DNA of 51,706 nucleotides from a virus, in the IMG/VR virus record IMGVR_UViG_3300007276_000067, positions 1 through 51,706 of that record, one strand, 5' to 3'. Both the position numbers and the translations under genes were made by a program. The notes below the pieces were generated by a model. The model was given only the letters and a program-made list of their open reading frames with translations. It was not told the origin of the DNA and did not search any database. Below, piece by piece: positions 26,759 to 33,405 of the stretch (positions are counted from its first letter, which is position 1; each line of letters begins with the position of its first letter).

Positions 26759-28647
26759 GTCTTCGAAATATTTGTGTCTGCTTTTAACAGACCATTAGTT
26801 ACAATAGTTAAAGCTGCATCTTCCATCAGCTTTGTCATATGTCCTTTCCACTCTTCTGCTATGTCCTCTTTACATATAGTGTCAATCTGGTCATGCACAG
26901 TCATAATAATCTTGACTTTGTCTGACAACTTGTTGTCTTGTATGTAATCGTGGATCTTAATAAGAGCAAGCTTGGTCATGTCAGCAGACGCACCCTGTAT
27001 AGGTGTATTTTTGCTAGCACGCTCAATCATACCTAGCTCTTTCATAGGAGTGTTGGGGCCATCCCAGTAATCAAAGAAACGTTTGCGCTTAAATGGTTTG
27101 AACGTACGAATATAGCCATTCATTTTACCAAAACGTCCTAACATCTCGAGAAATTTCTTGATGTTTGGGAACGCTGAGAAGTACTTATCAATAAGCTCTG
27201 AGGCATCTTTTACAGAAATCCCAAGTGTGTCACTTAGCTTGTGTGGTCCCATGCCATAGGCTAGACCAAAGTTGATAGTTTTTACTTTAGTACGCATCTC
27301 TTTGTGTTTAGGACAGTTGCATTTAGATTTATTACGCATGTAAGCGCAATCATCTTCAGCTGCATCTATCCATGCATCCTGAAAGACAAGATCTGCACAT
27401 ACAGAGTGCAAGTCTTGACCTTTTTCTAGTGCTTCTAAGAACACAGGGTCTTTGCTACCGAATGCGATAACGTTTAACTCCTGTGAGCTGTAGTCACTAG
27501 ATACAAATAACCACCCTTCAGGGCAGATAAAACAGTTACGATACTTGTTATCAGCAGGAATCTGCTGCATGTTAGGCTCACTTGAGCTAACTCGACCAGT
27601 ATCCAGTATCTGAGAGAAGTTCGTGTGCACCTTACCATCGCAGTTTACATACTTAAAGAAGTTGTTGCCGTAAGCGTTAGCCAACTTGCTAAGTTCTTTA
27701 TAACGTATATAGCTTTTGATTATAGGATGCTTGTATCTGTACTTGTTTATGTTCTTACCATTGACATCTCCAAGCTTAGGCACTAGATATTGAAACAATT
27801 TTAACATCTGTGCAGGTGAACTCCACTTAATGTTAGTAACCCTGTGCTCTTCTGCTGGCAAGAACATATCCTGTTGTATAGGAACATGATAATGAGGACT
27901 GAGCTTAGGGTGTTCAATCACTTCTCTATCTAATTGTAGCTCTAAATTGCTTGCTAACTCTAAATTATCGTTAGCTAGATCAACCCACTTGTCTTTATCA
28001 ACAATTAAACCTTCATACTCAATTTCACTGAATACAATGACTGCCTTGTTTTCTAGATCAGCAACTTGAAATAAATCACTTTCATCCAGTAGCTTGTTTT
28101 GTTTCTCCCAAATTTGAACCAAATAAACAACGTCTTTGGCACCATAGGTAATTTGATTGTACGTGAACGGCTGACCTTGGAGTCCGACAAACTTGTTTCG
28201 TTCCGCTTTGTCCAAAGTAACACCGATGTACCTTTCACAACATCTTGATAGTGAGTAACCGAAATTGAGTTTGCCACAATGTAAAACTCTCTCTGTGAGA
28301 TAGGTGTCGTATACGTTTTGTACAGAGATTCCTGCCCACCGCTTGATAAATTTGTAGTCGAACTTGGCATTATGAAATATCTTTTGAATTTGTTTGGACT
28401 CTAGTATTTCTCTTAGTGGCTCTATTGATATGTGTCTCGTATCGATGACGAACTGTTGATGTTCGTCACCGATTTGAAACATAATCATCTTCTTACACGT
28501 GAAGTCAAAGCCTTCAGTTTCAGTGTCCACCCCCAAAATGCTACGGGTCTCACAATATTCTTTGCATTCTTCGATAGTCCCTTGTTGAATTTCATTATTC
28601 TGAGACGTCGTCGGTAATTGTGTCTGATTCCCTATGAACTTGATCAT
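26746..28647 (-). CDS. Family A DNA polymerase with 3'-5' exonuclease
   Basis: The start is taken at the ATG at 28647 (MIKFIGNQTQLPTTS). The N-terminal proofreading domain shows GVDTETEGFDF (DxE) and FHNAKFDYKF. The polymerase domain has motif A FVSSDYSSQELNVIA, motif B KVKTINFGLAYGMG and motif C MTVHDQIDTI. At 633 residues it lacks a 5' nuclease domain; that activity is encoded separately at 14114-14887. This is the phage's replicative polymerase, consistent with the family A type seen in part of the crAss-like group. Confidence 0.96.
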   Translation of the reverse strand: MIKFIGNQTQLPTTSQNNEIQQGTIEECKEYCETRSILGVDTETEGFDFTCKKMIMFQIGDEHQQFVIDTRHISIEPLREILESKQIQKIFHNAKFDYKFIKRWAGISVQNVYDTYLTERVLHCGKLNFGYSLSRCCERYIGVTLDKAERNKFVGLQGQPFTYNQITYGAKDVVYLVQIWEKQNKLLDESDLFQVADLENKAVIVFSEIEYEGLIVDKDKWVDLANDNLELASNLELQLDREVIEHPKLSPHYHVPIQQDMFLPAEEHRVTNIKWSSPAQMLKLFQYLVPKLGDVNGKNINKYRYKHPIIKSYIRYKELSKLANAYGNNFFKYVNCDGKVHTNFSQILDTGRVSSSEPNMQQIPADNKYRNCFICPEGWLFVSSDYSSQELNVIAFGSKDPVFLEALEKGQDLHSVCADLVFQDAWIDAAEDDCAYMRNKSKCNCPKHKEMRTKVKTINFGLAYGMGPHKLSDTLGISVKDASELIDKYFSAFPNIKKFLEMLGRFGKMNGYIRTFKPFKRKRFFDYWDGPNTPMKELGMIERASKNTPIQGASADMTKLALIKIHDYIQDNKLSDKVKIIMTVHDQIDTICKEDIAEEWKGHMTKLMEDAALTIVTNGLLKADTNISKTWEK

Positions 28648-28819
28648 TCTGTTTAGTTTCCAACAAAGTAACGATAGCACGTGCTTTGTCTGTAGTTAAA
28701 ATCTCTCCGTCAAAGTGAACGTATTTTAAGTTGTATTTTATTGCCTTGTCTAAGGCTGCTTTCAACAACGTTAGTGTGTTGTTATGTTGCATGCTTGCAA
28801 CTAGTTTCATCCATCCCAT
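28595..28819 (-). CDS. Hypothetical protein, 74 aa
   Basis: Not recognised. MGWMKLVASMQHNNT is followed by a helix and the strand LKYVHFDGEILTTDKAR, with an acidic tail. The start is preceded by CAAATTTTAAATC, the A/T-rich leader type seen before other genes here. It overlaps the polymerase start by 53 bases and is probably translationally linked to it. Confidence 0.65.
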   Translation of the reverse strand: MGWMKLVASMQHNNTLTLLKAALDKAIKYNLKYVHFDGEILTTDKARAIVTLLETKQNDQVHRESDTITDDVSE

Positions 28820-28840
28820 GATTTAAAATTTGATTGAAGA

Positions 28841-29422
28841 TTACCATTTTACAGGAACTTTAATGTCTCCACGTTTTATAAGCTGTTCGGTGTCTTTAAT
28901 GTCTTGCTTATATTGTAACGTGTAGCGATTTGCTTTGTATGTTTGATTTCCTTCATAATTAGAAGTACTCATTTCATAGTTTTGCGGGTCACATCTATCG
29001 ACCACGTCTACTAGTTTACCTAAAACTTTTTTGTAAAAGACCGCAGTGGTCATTTTAACTCCCTTATAACTTTTACCTAAGTATTTAGGAAACTTTATAA
29101 CGTATTGCATGGTCCATAAAAGTGCGGGAATAGCTGCTATTAAGTGAGCTATAAAAAATGTATGTTCTTTACACCCACCACTGTATACTTGAGCAACGTT
29201 GTAACCGTCACCATTTATTATATACACGTTTTTATAAGACGCACTCCTGTGCCCCCTATAAATATTAGAACTCTCTCTTACGACTACGCGCCACTTATCT
29301 GCACATGTTGTTTTGATAAATGACTCATGTAATGACATTTCAGGGTTACCACCCATCTCTGTAACCATTTCTTTCAACCTCTCAATTTGCTCCAAGGCCT
29401 CCTTTAGTTTAGTGTTATCCAT
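28841..29422 (-). CDS. Hypothetical protein with one hydrophobic segment, 193 aa
   Basis: Not recognised. An N-terminal coiled coil (LKEALEQIERLKEMVTEMG) leads into a beta-rich region. A hydrophobic stretch FFIAHLIAAIPALLWTM at about residues 89-105 may touch the membrane, and a basic C-terminal half follows. It starts 20 bases after a terminator-like hairpin, so it may have its own promoter or depend on read-through. Confidence 0.65.
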   Translation of the reverse strand: MDNTKLKEALEQIERLKEMVTEMGGNPEMSLHESFIKTTCADKWRVVVRESSNIYRGHRSASYKNVYIINGDGYNVAQVYSGGCKEHTFFIAHLIAAIPALLWTMQYVIKFPKYLGKSYKGVKMTTAVFYKKVLGKLVDVVDRCDPQNYEMSTSNYEGNQTYKANRYTLQYKQDIKDTEQLIKRGDIKVPVKW

Positions 29423-29441
29423 TGCTTTTAATTTTGTGGTG

Positions 29442-29472
29442 AAAATAAATGGACAGCCTCCGCAAGCTGCCC
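29442..29472 (-). terminator. Hairpin terminator upstream of the 193-aa gene
   Basis: On the minus strand GGGCAGC (29466-29472) pairs with GCTGTCC (29451-29457) around an eight-base loop and is followed by ATTTATTTT. One G-T pair. Second stem in series after the 194-residue gene. Confidence 0.65.
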
Positions 29473-29540
29473 ATTCGTGTCACCTGTTCATACCATGAAA
29501 CAAGTCAAGAGGAGGAAATTGTCAAAACCTCTCTTGGCGG

Positions 29541-29572
29541 AAAAGAAAAGAGGGGAACCGTTATAGTCCCCC
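29541..29572 (-). terminator. Rho-independent terminator after the 194-aa gene
   Basis: On the minus strand GGGGGAC (29566-29572) pairs with GTTCCCC (29552-29558) around a seven-base loop, followed by TCTTTTCTTTT. Strong stem plus T tract; the main transcription stop for the gene at 29640-30224. Confidence 0.8.
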
Positions 29573-29587
29573 TCCCGTCCTAAGGTC

Positions 29588-29625
29588 TCGCATTATGCGA
29601 AACTCCCATTACACTGCCAGTGTAA
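29588..29625. repeat. Two adjacent perfect inverted repeats
   Basis: TCGCATTATGCGA (29588-29600) and TTACACT-GCC-AGTGTAA (29609-29625) are perfect palindromic arms with a one-base and a three-base centre. They lie in the 217-base gap 29423-29639, between the 194-residue gene's stop and its terminator. They could be transcript-stabilising hairpins or protein-binding operators. Confidence 0.6.
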
Positions 29626-29639
29626 CGAGCTTGTGCAGT

Positions 29640-30224
29640 TTAGGAGAAGATCTCTCCTGTATTCACACTAACGTTTTCGTTAGCAAGAATACCTGCGTTT
29701 GAAACAGAAACATCCGCGTCAAGGAACACATTATTTGGTTCCCCAAACACAACGGTAGACTGAGTGAAGATGTACATCCCCTTGTGGGTGATGAACTCTC
29801 CATCTTTACCTTTGCGCTTGGCAGCTTTGTGGATGTTGGCTGCTTGCCACTCACTAGCCTCAGTTGTCTCAACGATTTGAGGACGCAAACGTTGTCCGTC
29901 TACCTCAGGGTTCAAAATGTTAAGAGGCTTAACAACATGACCCATTTCGTTGGTGGTGTACTCTCCTCCCAAGTCGATACCAAGCAGCACTTCTGCGTCT
30001 CGGGCTTCAACACTCATCCATGCACGCCGGGCTTTTCCGCCCGTATTGAATCGTTCATCTGATTTGTTGAACATTCCAAGAGCATTGACTGGTCGATCTT
30101 CTTGATTAAGAATTTCAGCAAACTCCAACTGAGTTTTGTTACCCTCGACCTTGCGCGCCGCGAGGAGTAGCGTTTGTCCTGGAGTTAAGGTCTCCAGAGA
30201 ACCTGAGTTAATTGCGTTTACCAT
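29640..30224 (-). CDS. Unknown, probably abundant 194-aa protein
   Basis: Not recognised. The soluble protein starts MVNAINSGSLETLTPGQTL, has a basic middle (KAAKRKGKDGEF) and a beta-rich C-terminus ending in SVNTGEIFS. It stands alone with a 39-base leader containing ACATTTAAATTC. Three hairpins in tandem, including a strong terminator, follow it. That insulation is typical of genes expressed at high level, such as ssDNA- or nucleoid-binding proteins. Function not shown by any motif. Confidence 0.75.
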   Translation of the reverse strand: MVNAINSGSLETLTPGQTLLLAARKVEGNKTQLEFAEILNQEDRPVNALGMFNKSDERFNTGGKARRAWMSVEARDAEVLLGIDLGGEYTTNEMGHVVKPLNILNPEVDGQRLRPQIVETTEASEWQAANIHKAAKRKGKDGEFITHKGMYIFTQSTVVFGEPNNVFLDADVSVSNAGILANENVSVNTGEIFS

Positions 30225-30263
30225 GATAGTTATGTAGGTAAATGAATTTAAATGTAGGAGCTG

Positions 30264-30473
30264 TTAATGGTCGCTCCATTCACCATTGCTTGTTGTAATA
30301 CCAAGAGCATGTAACTCTTCGATATTAAGTACTGCGTATAAACGACAAAACGTATCAGCTGCTCCTTCACGGAGATCATCTAAACCATATTGTGTTGCAT
30401 ACTCATAAGTAGCTACAATTGAGGCTAAGTTTACGTCTTGATAAAACTCGGAATTAAATTCTTCGGGTGCCAT
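30264..30473 (-). CDS. Hypothetical acidic protein, 69 aa
   Basis: Not recognised. Helical and acidic (MAPEEFNSEFYQDVNLASIV, then YGLDDLREGAADTFCRLY). It overlaps the preceding gene's end by 43 bases. A small regulator or inhibitor is possible, but nothing in the sequence says so. Confidence 0.6.
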   Translation of the reverse strand: MAPEEFNSEFYQDVNLASIVATYEYATQYGLDDLREGAADTFCRLYAVLNIEELHALGITTSNGEWSDH

Positions 30474-30706
30474 TTTTCTAAATTATACTCTAATGTAAAA
30501 CTTTTAATGGTTTTAACTGAGTCCGGCACTAGACTTTTCATAGAGTCATACTTGCAGACAATGAACTGTCCATCTTCGTATTTCTCTTTGTTCTTCTTCA
30601 AGTGATTGGTTAAGTCTTTTTTAGAAGATGTTGCATAATGTGCAAATTCATTCAAGTCCTCTACAGTCCATATGGTCCTGTTGATATTGTATGTCTTTAT
30701 TCGCAT
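30431..30706 (-). CDS. Hypothetical protein, 91 aa
   Basis: Start placed at the ATG at 30706 (MRIKTYNINRTIWTVEDLN), preceded by CAAATTGTA. The sequence is basic, with TVEDLNEFAHYATSSKKDL and a lysine-rich central helix, and probably binds nucleic acid or protein. It overlaps the lipoprotein gene by 59 bases. Confidence 0.6.
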   Translation of the reverse strand: MRIKTYNINRTIWTVEDLNEFAHYATSSKKDLTNHLKKNKEKYEDGQFIVCKYDSMKSLVPDSVKTIKSFTLEYNLEKWHPKNLIPSFIKT

Positions 30707-30848
30707 TACAATTTGAATTGGTGAAACTGTACGCAGCACACTTAGTTGTACTAGTGGTGTAGCCTGCGCTTGAGCAACTTGTTATGGATGCTATAAATAA
30801 AGCACACGCAACAATGAGCATTGCTCGTAGAAATAATCTCTCTTTCAT
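30648..30848 (-). CDS. Small phage lipoprotein
   Basis: The N-terminus MKERLFLRAMLIVACALFIA followed by SITSC is a type II signal peptide with the lipobox cysteine at residue 25; a short 41-residue mature peptide follows with two further cysteines. Mature lipoproteins of this size made early by phages often block superinfection at the cell surface, but that is family-level inference. The gene starts 27 bases after the tRNA-like hairpin at 30876-30920. Confidence 0.75.
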   Translation of the reverse strand: MKERLFLRAMLIVACALFIASITSCSSAGYTTSTTKCAAYSFTNSNCNANKDIQYQQDHMDCRGLE

Positions 30849-30875
30849 GTGGGTATATGTTAAAGGTTAAAATTG

Positions 30876-30920
30876 TGAAGAGGGGGGAATCGAACCCCAG
30901 TGGCTAAACCGTTCTCTTCA
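30876..30920 (-). ncRNA. tRNA-like acceptor/T-arm mini-hairpin 1
   Basis: On the minus strand TGAAGAG (30914-30920) and CTCTTCA (30876-30882) form a seven-pair acceptor-like stem. They enclose a T arm with the canonical loop TTCGATT on a GGGG/CCCC stem. Between them is only a linker of about 14 bases starting AACGGTT, with no room for D and anticodon arms. The sequence before it (CTGACGAGGTAAGC) faintly resembles tmRNA 3' domains. Could be a tmRNA end, an intron-split or decayed tRNA, or a genuine mini-helix. Confidence 0.55.
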
Positions 30921-31435
30921 TATTTCGTAGCTTACCTCGTCAGGCTTACTACTAGTACCGGCAGGCACGGTGACCTGTACTTCCTGGGTCTTCACCCTAT
31001 TAATAGTTATTTAAATGCATGCGTCCATGCATCGAGACGGTCAGTTATCTAAGCTTTATCCTCGCTCGGTCACTTGATCCGGTTGTGTGACTCGCGGTCG
31101 TCAATCCGCTCAACAATGTCTATTCTACTTTGGTTTAAGAGGCCGATGTTGAACTGCCCCTGATGTTAAAGCAGCACGGCGAAACACCGCACTATATCTT
31201 CTACCAGTACTACTTATAGTACATCGTTGTTCTCAGAGCTGCTAATCCTTAGGTTTGAATAGAGCTATCTATTCCTAACTAGCACAACGTCAAACGGTGA
31301 AGACTGCTTTTTAATTCGTTAATGTGTTTATAGACCAACACTATCACATGCCTATAGGTAGCTACCCTATAGTACCCTATTGTGGGAATACTGCATGACT
31401 CGCAAGTGCACTTACTGCTTGCCTTGTATACCAAG
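30921..31435. other. Gene-free, hairpin-rich region
   Basis: No credible reading frame over 515 bases. Perfect or near-perfect hairpins are frequent: 30962-30977 (CAGG/CCTG), 31015-31032 (ATGCATG/CATGCAT, four-base loop), 31352-31372 (CTATAGG/CCTATAG) and 31402-31422 (GCAAG/CTTGC). Base composition is more even than the flanking A/T-rich genes. It looks like a structured RNA or a control region, probably transcribed on the minus strand and ending in the tRNA-like hairpin. Confidence 0.5.
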
Positions 31436-31651
31436 TTACAAGCACGTGTTTAGTCTCGCCTTCTTATACCCACAATGGGCTGAGCTACGTTGTGCACGTA
31501 GTCGAAGTAAGGCTAGTGAGAATCTAATCTCAGTATAGTATGTTCTGTAGGACACTAATGCTATCAGTAAGATAGACATGAGCCACGGCACATACCAAGC
31601 GTTAAAAGGATTCTCACCTTTTTGTTGGCACCGAACAAAGTTAATAGACAT
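31436..31651 (-). CDS. Possible small membrane protein, 71 aa
   Basis: The frame encodes one hydrophobic segment, WYVPWLMSILLIALVSY, and a basic tail rich in Arg. It lies inside hairpin-rich DNA (stems at 31485-31501 and 31561-31575), and its C-terminus looks random, so it may be a chance frame in a structured RNA. Kept as a low-confidence call. Confidence 0.3.
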   Translation of the reverse strand: MSINFVRCQQKGENPFNAWYVPWLMSILLIALVSYRTYYTEIRFSLALLRLRAQRSSAHCGYKKARLNTCL

Positions 31652-31715
31652 CGTTCCATGCTATTCAAACTTATCGCTACTGTACGGGTAGCCACGGTGA
31701 CCTAACTCTGCAGCG

Positions 31716-31991
31716 TTAGGATTTGGGTATATCTTTTAATTTCTGAATGAGAGTGTAGACAAGAGCTTTCTGTCCGATGTAATCGTTCATATCTACTATG
31801 TCATTACATTTTAACATCTCATCACGAATCTCAGTCATCATAGTTATTCGAGTCAGCAATACATTACGAGACGCTACAAGGTCACGCAAATCCTTACTGA
31901 AACTAGAGTCACGAATAACTTCGTTCTTGTCAGCAAGAATTTGATCTTGCATCTTTAGCGTATCTTCGACGCCTTGTAAATCCCAGTTCAT
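31716..31991 (-). CDS. Hypothetical coiled-coil protein, 91 aa
   Basis: Not recognised. It is all-helical with heptad-like spacing (LQGVEDTLKMQDQILADKN, then ASRNVLLTRITMMTEIRDEM). Its ATG overlaps the end of the two-helix membrane protein gene by four bases, so the two are coupled and may form a membrane-associated pair. The stop lies inside a CCTAAC/GTTAGG hairpin at 31701-31720. Confidence 0.65.
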   Translation of the reverse strand: MNWDLQGVEDTLKMQDQILADKNEVIRDSSFSKDLRDLVASRNVLLTRITMMTEIRDEMLKCNDIVDMNDYIGQKALVYTLIQKLKDIPKS

Positions 31992-32209
31992 GATTGCTCA
32001 AGGTTTTGGTTGGTGTCATGTTCAACATACAGTGCGAACCACAGTCCACCAACAACAAACATCCCAAGGATGCCAATACATGCTACTGCACTCTCGTTAA
32101 TGTTGTAGTTCTGTGGCTCACTGAGTCCAATGAGTAAACCCATGACACTAGAGTAACAGGCTGTGACGACAGCTATTGCCATCGTGGGGAGGAAAGAATT
32201 GTTCATCAT
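31988..32209 (-). CDS. Small membrane protein with two helices, 73 aa
   Basis: Two hydrophobic segments, MAIAVVTACYSSVMGLLIGL and VACIGILGMFVVGGLWFALY, are joined by a short polar loop, with an acidic tail. Size and layout would suit a holin-like or inner-membrane exclusion protein, but it is in the minus-strand block, not beside the lysis genes. It starts 26 bases after the tRNA-like hairpin at 32235-32275. Confidence 0.65.
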   Translation of the reverse strand: MMNNSFLPTMAIAVVTACYSSVMGLLIGLSEPQNYNINESAVACIGILGMFVVGGLWFALYVEHDTNQNLEQS

Positions 32210-32234
32210 TAAAAATGTATTTGAATCTATTAGA

Positions 32235-32275
32235 AGTATGGAGAGGAATCGAACCTCTCTTCAACCATTCATACT
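32235..32275 (-). ncRNA. tRNA-like acceptor/T-arm mini-hairpin 2
   Basis: On the minus strand AGTATG (32270-32275) pairs with CATACT (32235-32240) and encloses GAGAGG-TTCGATT-CCTCTC, a perfect six-pair stem with the same seven-base T loop as element 1. The linker after the first strand begins AATGGTT, close to AACGGTT in element 1. D and anticodon arms are absent. Like element 1, it stands immediately before a small envelope-protein gene. Confidence 0.55.
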
Positions 32276-32501
32276 AGTTTGACCTACAACATCTAAACAA
32301 CTGTTGCTTCAAAGGCTGGTCTGCCTGTCCAAGACTTTACGCTGTACGTCTACAGTGAGGGCTGGAAATACACCCGTGTGTGATACTATTGTATGTGAAC
32401 AAAAGTATTACGTGGAGAAAAGTGGGAGAAAGTGGGAGGAGAACACTAGTGTGTGCTCTCACTCCCTTGCAGTAAATTGTTACTGCGGCTAGACATTAGG
32501 G
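32276..32501. other. Gene-free, hairpin-rich region
   Basis: No supported gene. It contains stems at 32342-32355 (CTGTA/TACAG), a ten-base palindrome ACACTAGTGT at 32443-32452, a seven-pair stem at 32469-32486 (GCAGTAA/TTACTGC), and a purine-rich direct repeat of GTGGGAGAAA type at about 32412-32440. A further perfect stem, GGAAGC/GCTTCC at 32500-32515, overlaps the stop of the next gene. Confidence 0.45.
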
Positions 32502-32505
32502 AAGC

Positions 32506-32679
32506 TTACGCTTCCTTCGTTAGCTCCATCCACCTAGCATGCGTAACAGGATTCGTTGCAATCTCCAATGGCTGAGGTGACGTCTCTACAACATTATCGT
32601 TGGAGTCAAGTACAAATACAGTTGGGTGCCAAAGGTAAGTTCCTTCCTTACTAAGGCGATAGTTCTTTAATGGATACAT
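32506..32679 (-). CDS. Hypothetical protein, 57 aa
   Basis: Start at the ATG at 32679 (MYPLKNYRLSKEGTYLW), the first gene of the minus-strand block after the divergence point. It is beta-rich and aromatic, with VFVLDSNDNVVET. Small enough to be an immediate-early product; no family recognised. Its stop lies inside a GGAAGC/GCTTCC hairpin. Confidence 0.55.
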   Translation of the reverse strand: MYPLKNYRLSKEGTYLWHPTVFVLDSNDNVVETSPQPLEIATNPVTHARWMELTKEA

Positions 32680-32809
32680 GGTAATATAGTTTTGTGGGGG
32701 GATACCCCGGTGACGATGCATAGCGGGGGTCATTGATTGTGTAGGTTAACGCACTCGAAAAAATCCCAGATAAAATTTTTTTACCCAGAATTTTGTATAG
32801 CTTTGGGGC
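32680..32809. promoter_or_regulatory. Divergent intergenic control region
   Basis: This 130-base gap separates the leftward minus-strand block from the rightward plus-strand block, so promoters for both should lie here or nearby. On the plus strand TAGCTTTG (32798-32805) fits the Bacteroidota -7 consensus TAnnTTTG but lacks a proper TTTG at -33 and sits only four bases before the next ATG. The A/T-rich run at 32771-32782 is the other notable feature. No minus-strand consensus is visible, as expected if the phage polymerase has its own promoters. Confidence 0.45.
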
Positions 32810-32941
32810 ATGGCAAAAATCCAATCACATCAAAGGGAAGAGAGTACAGTCTCAAGACCTGGAGTGCACGCTAAGACTAAGACATCAGTGCACAAGCGAT
32901 CAAAGAATTATAAAAAAGCGTACCGAGGTCAAGGGAGGTGA
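32810..32941 (+). CDS. Small basic protein, 43 aa
   Basis: ATG at 32810, TGA at 32939-32941. The peptide is very basic, starting MAKIQSHQREESTVSRPGVH and ending KRSKNYKKAYRGQGR. The SRPGVHAKTKTS and KNYKKxYRGQGR blocks recall small conserved proteins in Bacteroidota prophages, so I consider it a real gene too short for routine calling. Probably binds nucleic acid. Confidence 0.65.
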   Translation: MAKIQSHQREESTVSRPGVHAKTKTSVHKRSKNYKKAYRGQGR

Positions 32942-32980
32942 AGAACTATGACGTATCTTTACCGTCCCAATTAAGTAGCA

Positions 32981-33118
32981 ATGGAAAACGAAAAGGACGA
33001 CTTCAACGTAGATTTCTTAGATAAGAGCAGAACGGAAAAGCTTGCAAAGAAAATAGAGACCGGAGAGATTACATGCAACGTGGACAATCCAGAGGCATGT
33101 GAGAACTGCGGAAGTTAA
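32981..33118 (+). CDS. Small acidic protein with C-terminal Cys cluster, 45 aa
   Basis: ATG at 32981, TAA at 33116-33118. It begins MENEKDDFNVDFLDKSRTEK and ends in CNVDNPEACENCGS, giving three cysteines that could bind a metal ion. Spacing and orientation follow the small basic gene. Function unknown. Confidence 0.55.
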   Translation: MENEKDDFNVDFLDKSRTEKLAKKIETGEITCNVDNPEACENCGS

Positions 33119-33358
33119 CAGCCTAGAGTAATCTAGATCACCCCCGAGGGATAGTAGTAGGGGGTCAGAAGTTGGGTTAATAGCTGCAGCCTTGAGATAA
33201 CAGGTGAACATAGCGGTGAAGTTGTCCCCAATAGCTGTGCAAATTGTGACACTATAAAACTCGGGTCTGGGAACACGGTAATAAGTAATTCCCCCAGACG
33301 TCAGGCTCAATACGCCGAGTGGAAGTGTGTCGTTTAATAAAAACCTAAGGGGGATAAT
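33119..33358 (+). other. Untranslated, structured leader upstream of the holin
   Basis: No gene on the plus strand in 240 bases. A frame on the minus strand overlaps the small gene at 32981 and is discounted. Stems: ACCCCC/GGGGGT at 33140-33145/33160-33165, and GTCTGGG/CCCAGAC at 33265-33271/33293-33299. It may be a long leader, a terminator pair for the small genes, or a separate small RNA. Confidence 0.45.
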
Positions 33359-33366
33359 TATGTTTG
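33359..33366 (+). promoter_or_regulatory. Candidate -7 element of the late export operon
   Basis: TATGTTTG fits the Bacteroidota TAnnTTTG consensus. The -33 TTTG is not seen at 19 bases; the nearest is GTTTA at 33332-33336, 22 bases upstream. Transcription from here would begin near 33373, leaving a leader of about 33 bases to the holin ATG at 33406 that includes AAACTAACTA. Confidence 0.4.
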
Positions 33367-33405
33367 GTTTTAATTGATTACTTTTACGACAAACTAACTA
33401 GTCGT

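Noticed and set aside
31188-31202. Group I intron-like S element (AAGATATAGT on the minus strand)
   Set aside because: No matching P7 partner strand or further core elements were found upstream, so one ten-base match is not enough.
30873-31260. Canonical tmRNA gene on the minus strand
   Set aside because: A T arm and tmRNA-like 3' sequence exist, but no matching 5' acceptor with GGATTCGAC and no tag ending in an ALAA-like sequence plus stop could be found.
33017-33310. 97-codon minus-strand frame with a hydrophobic stretch
   Set aside because: It overlaps the plus-strand small gene at 32981-33118 and a hairpin-rich leader, and its composition is irregular.
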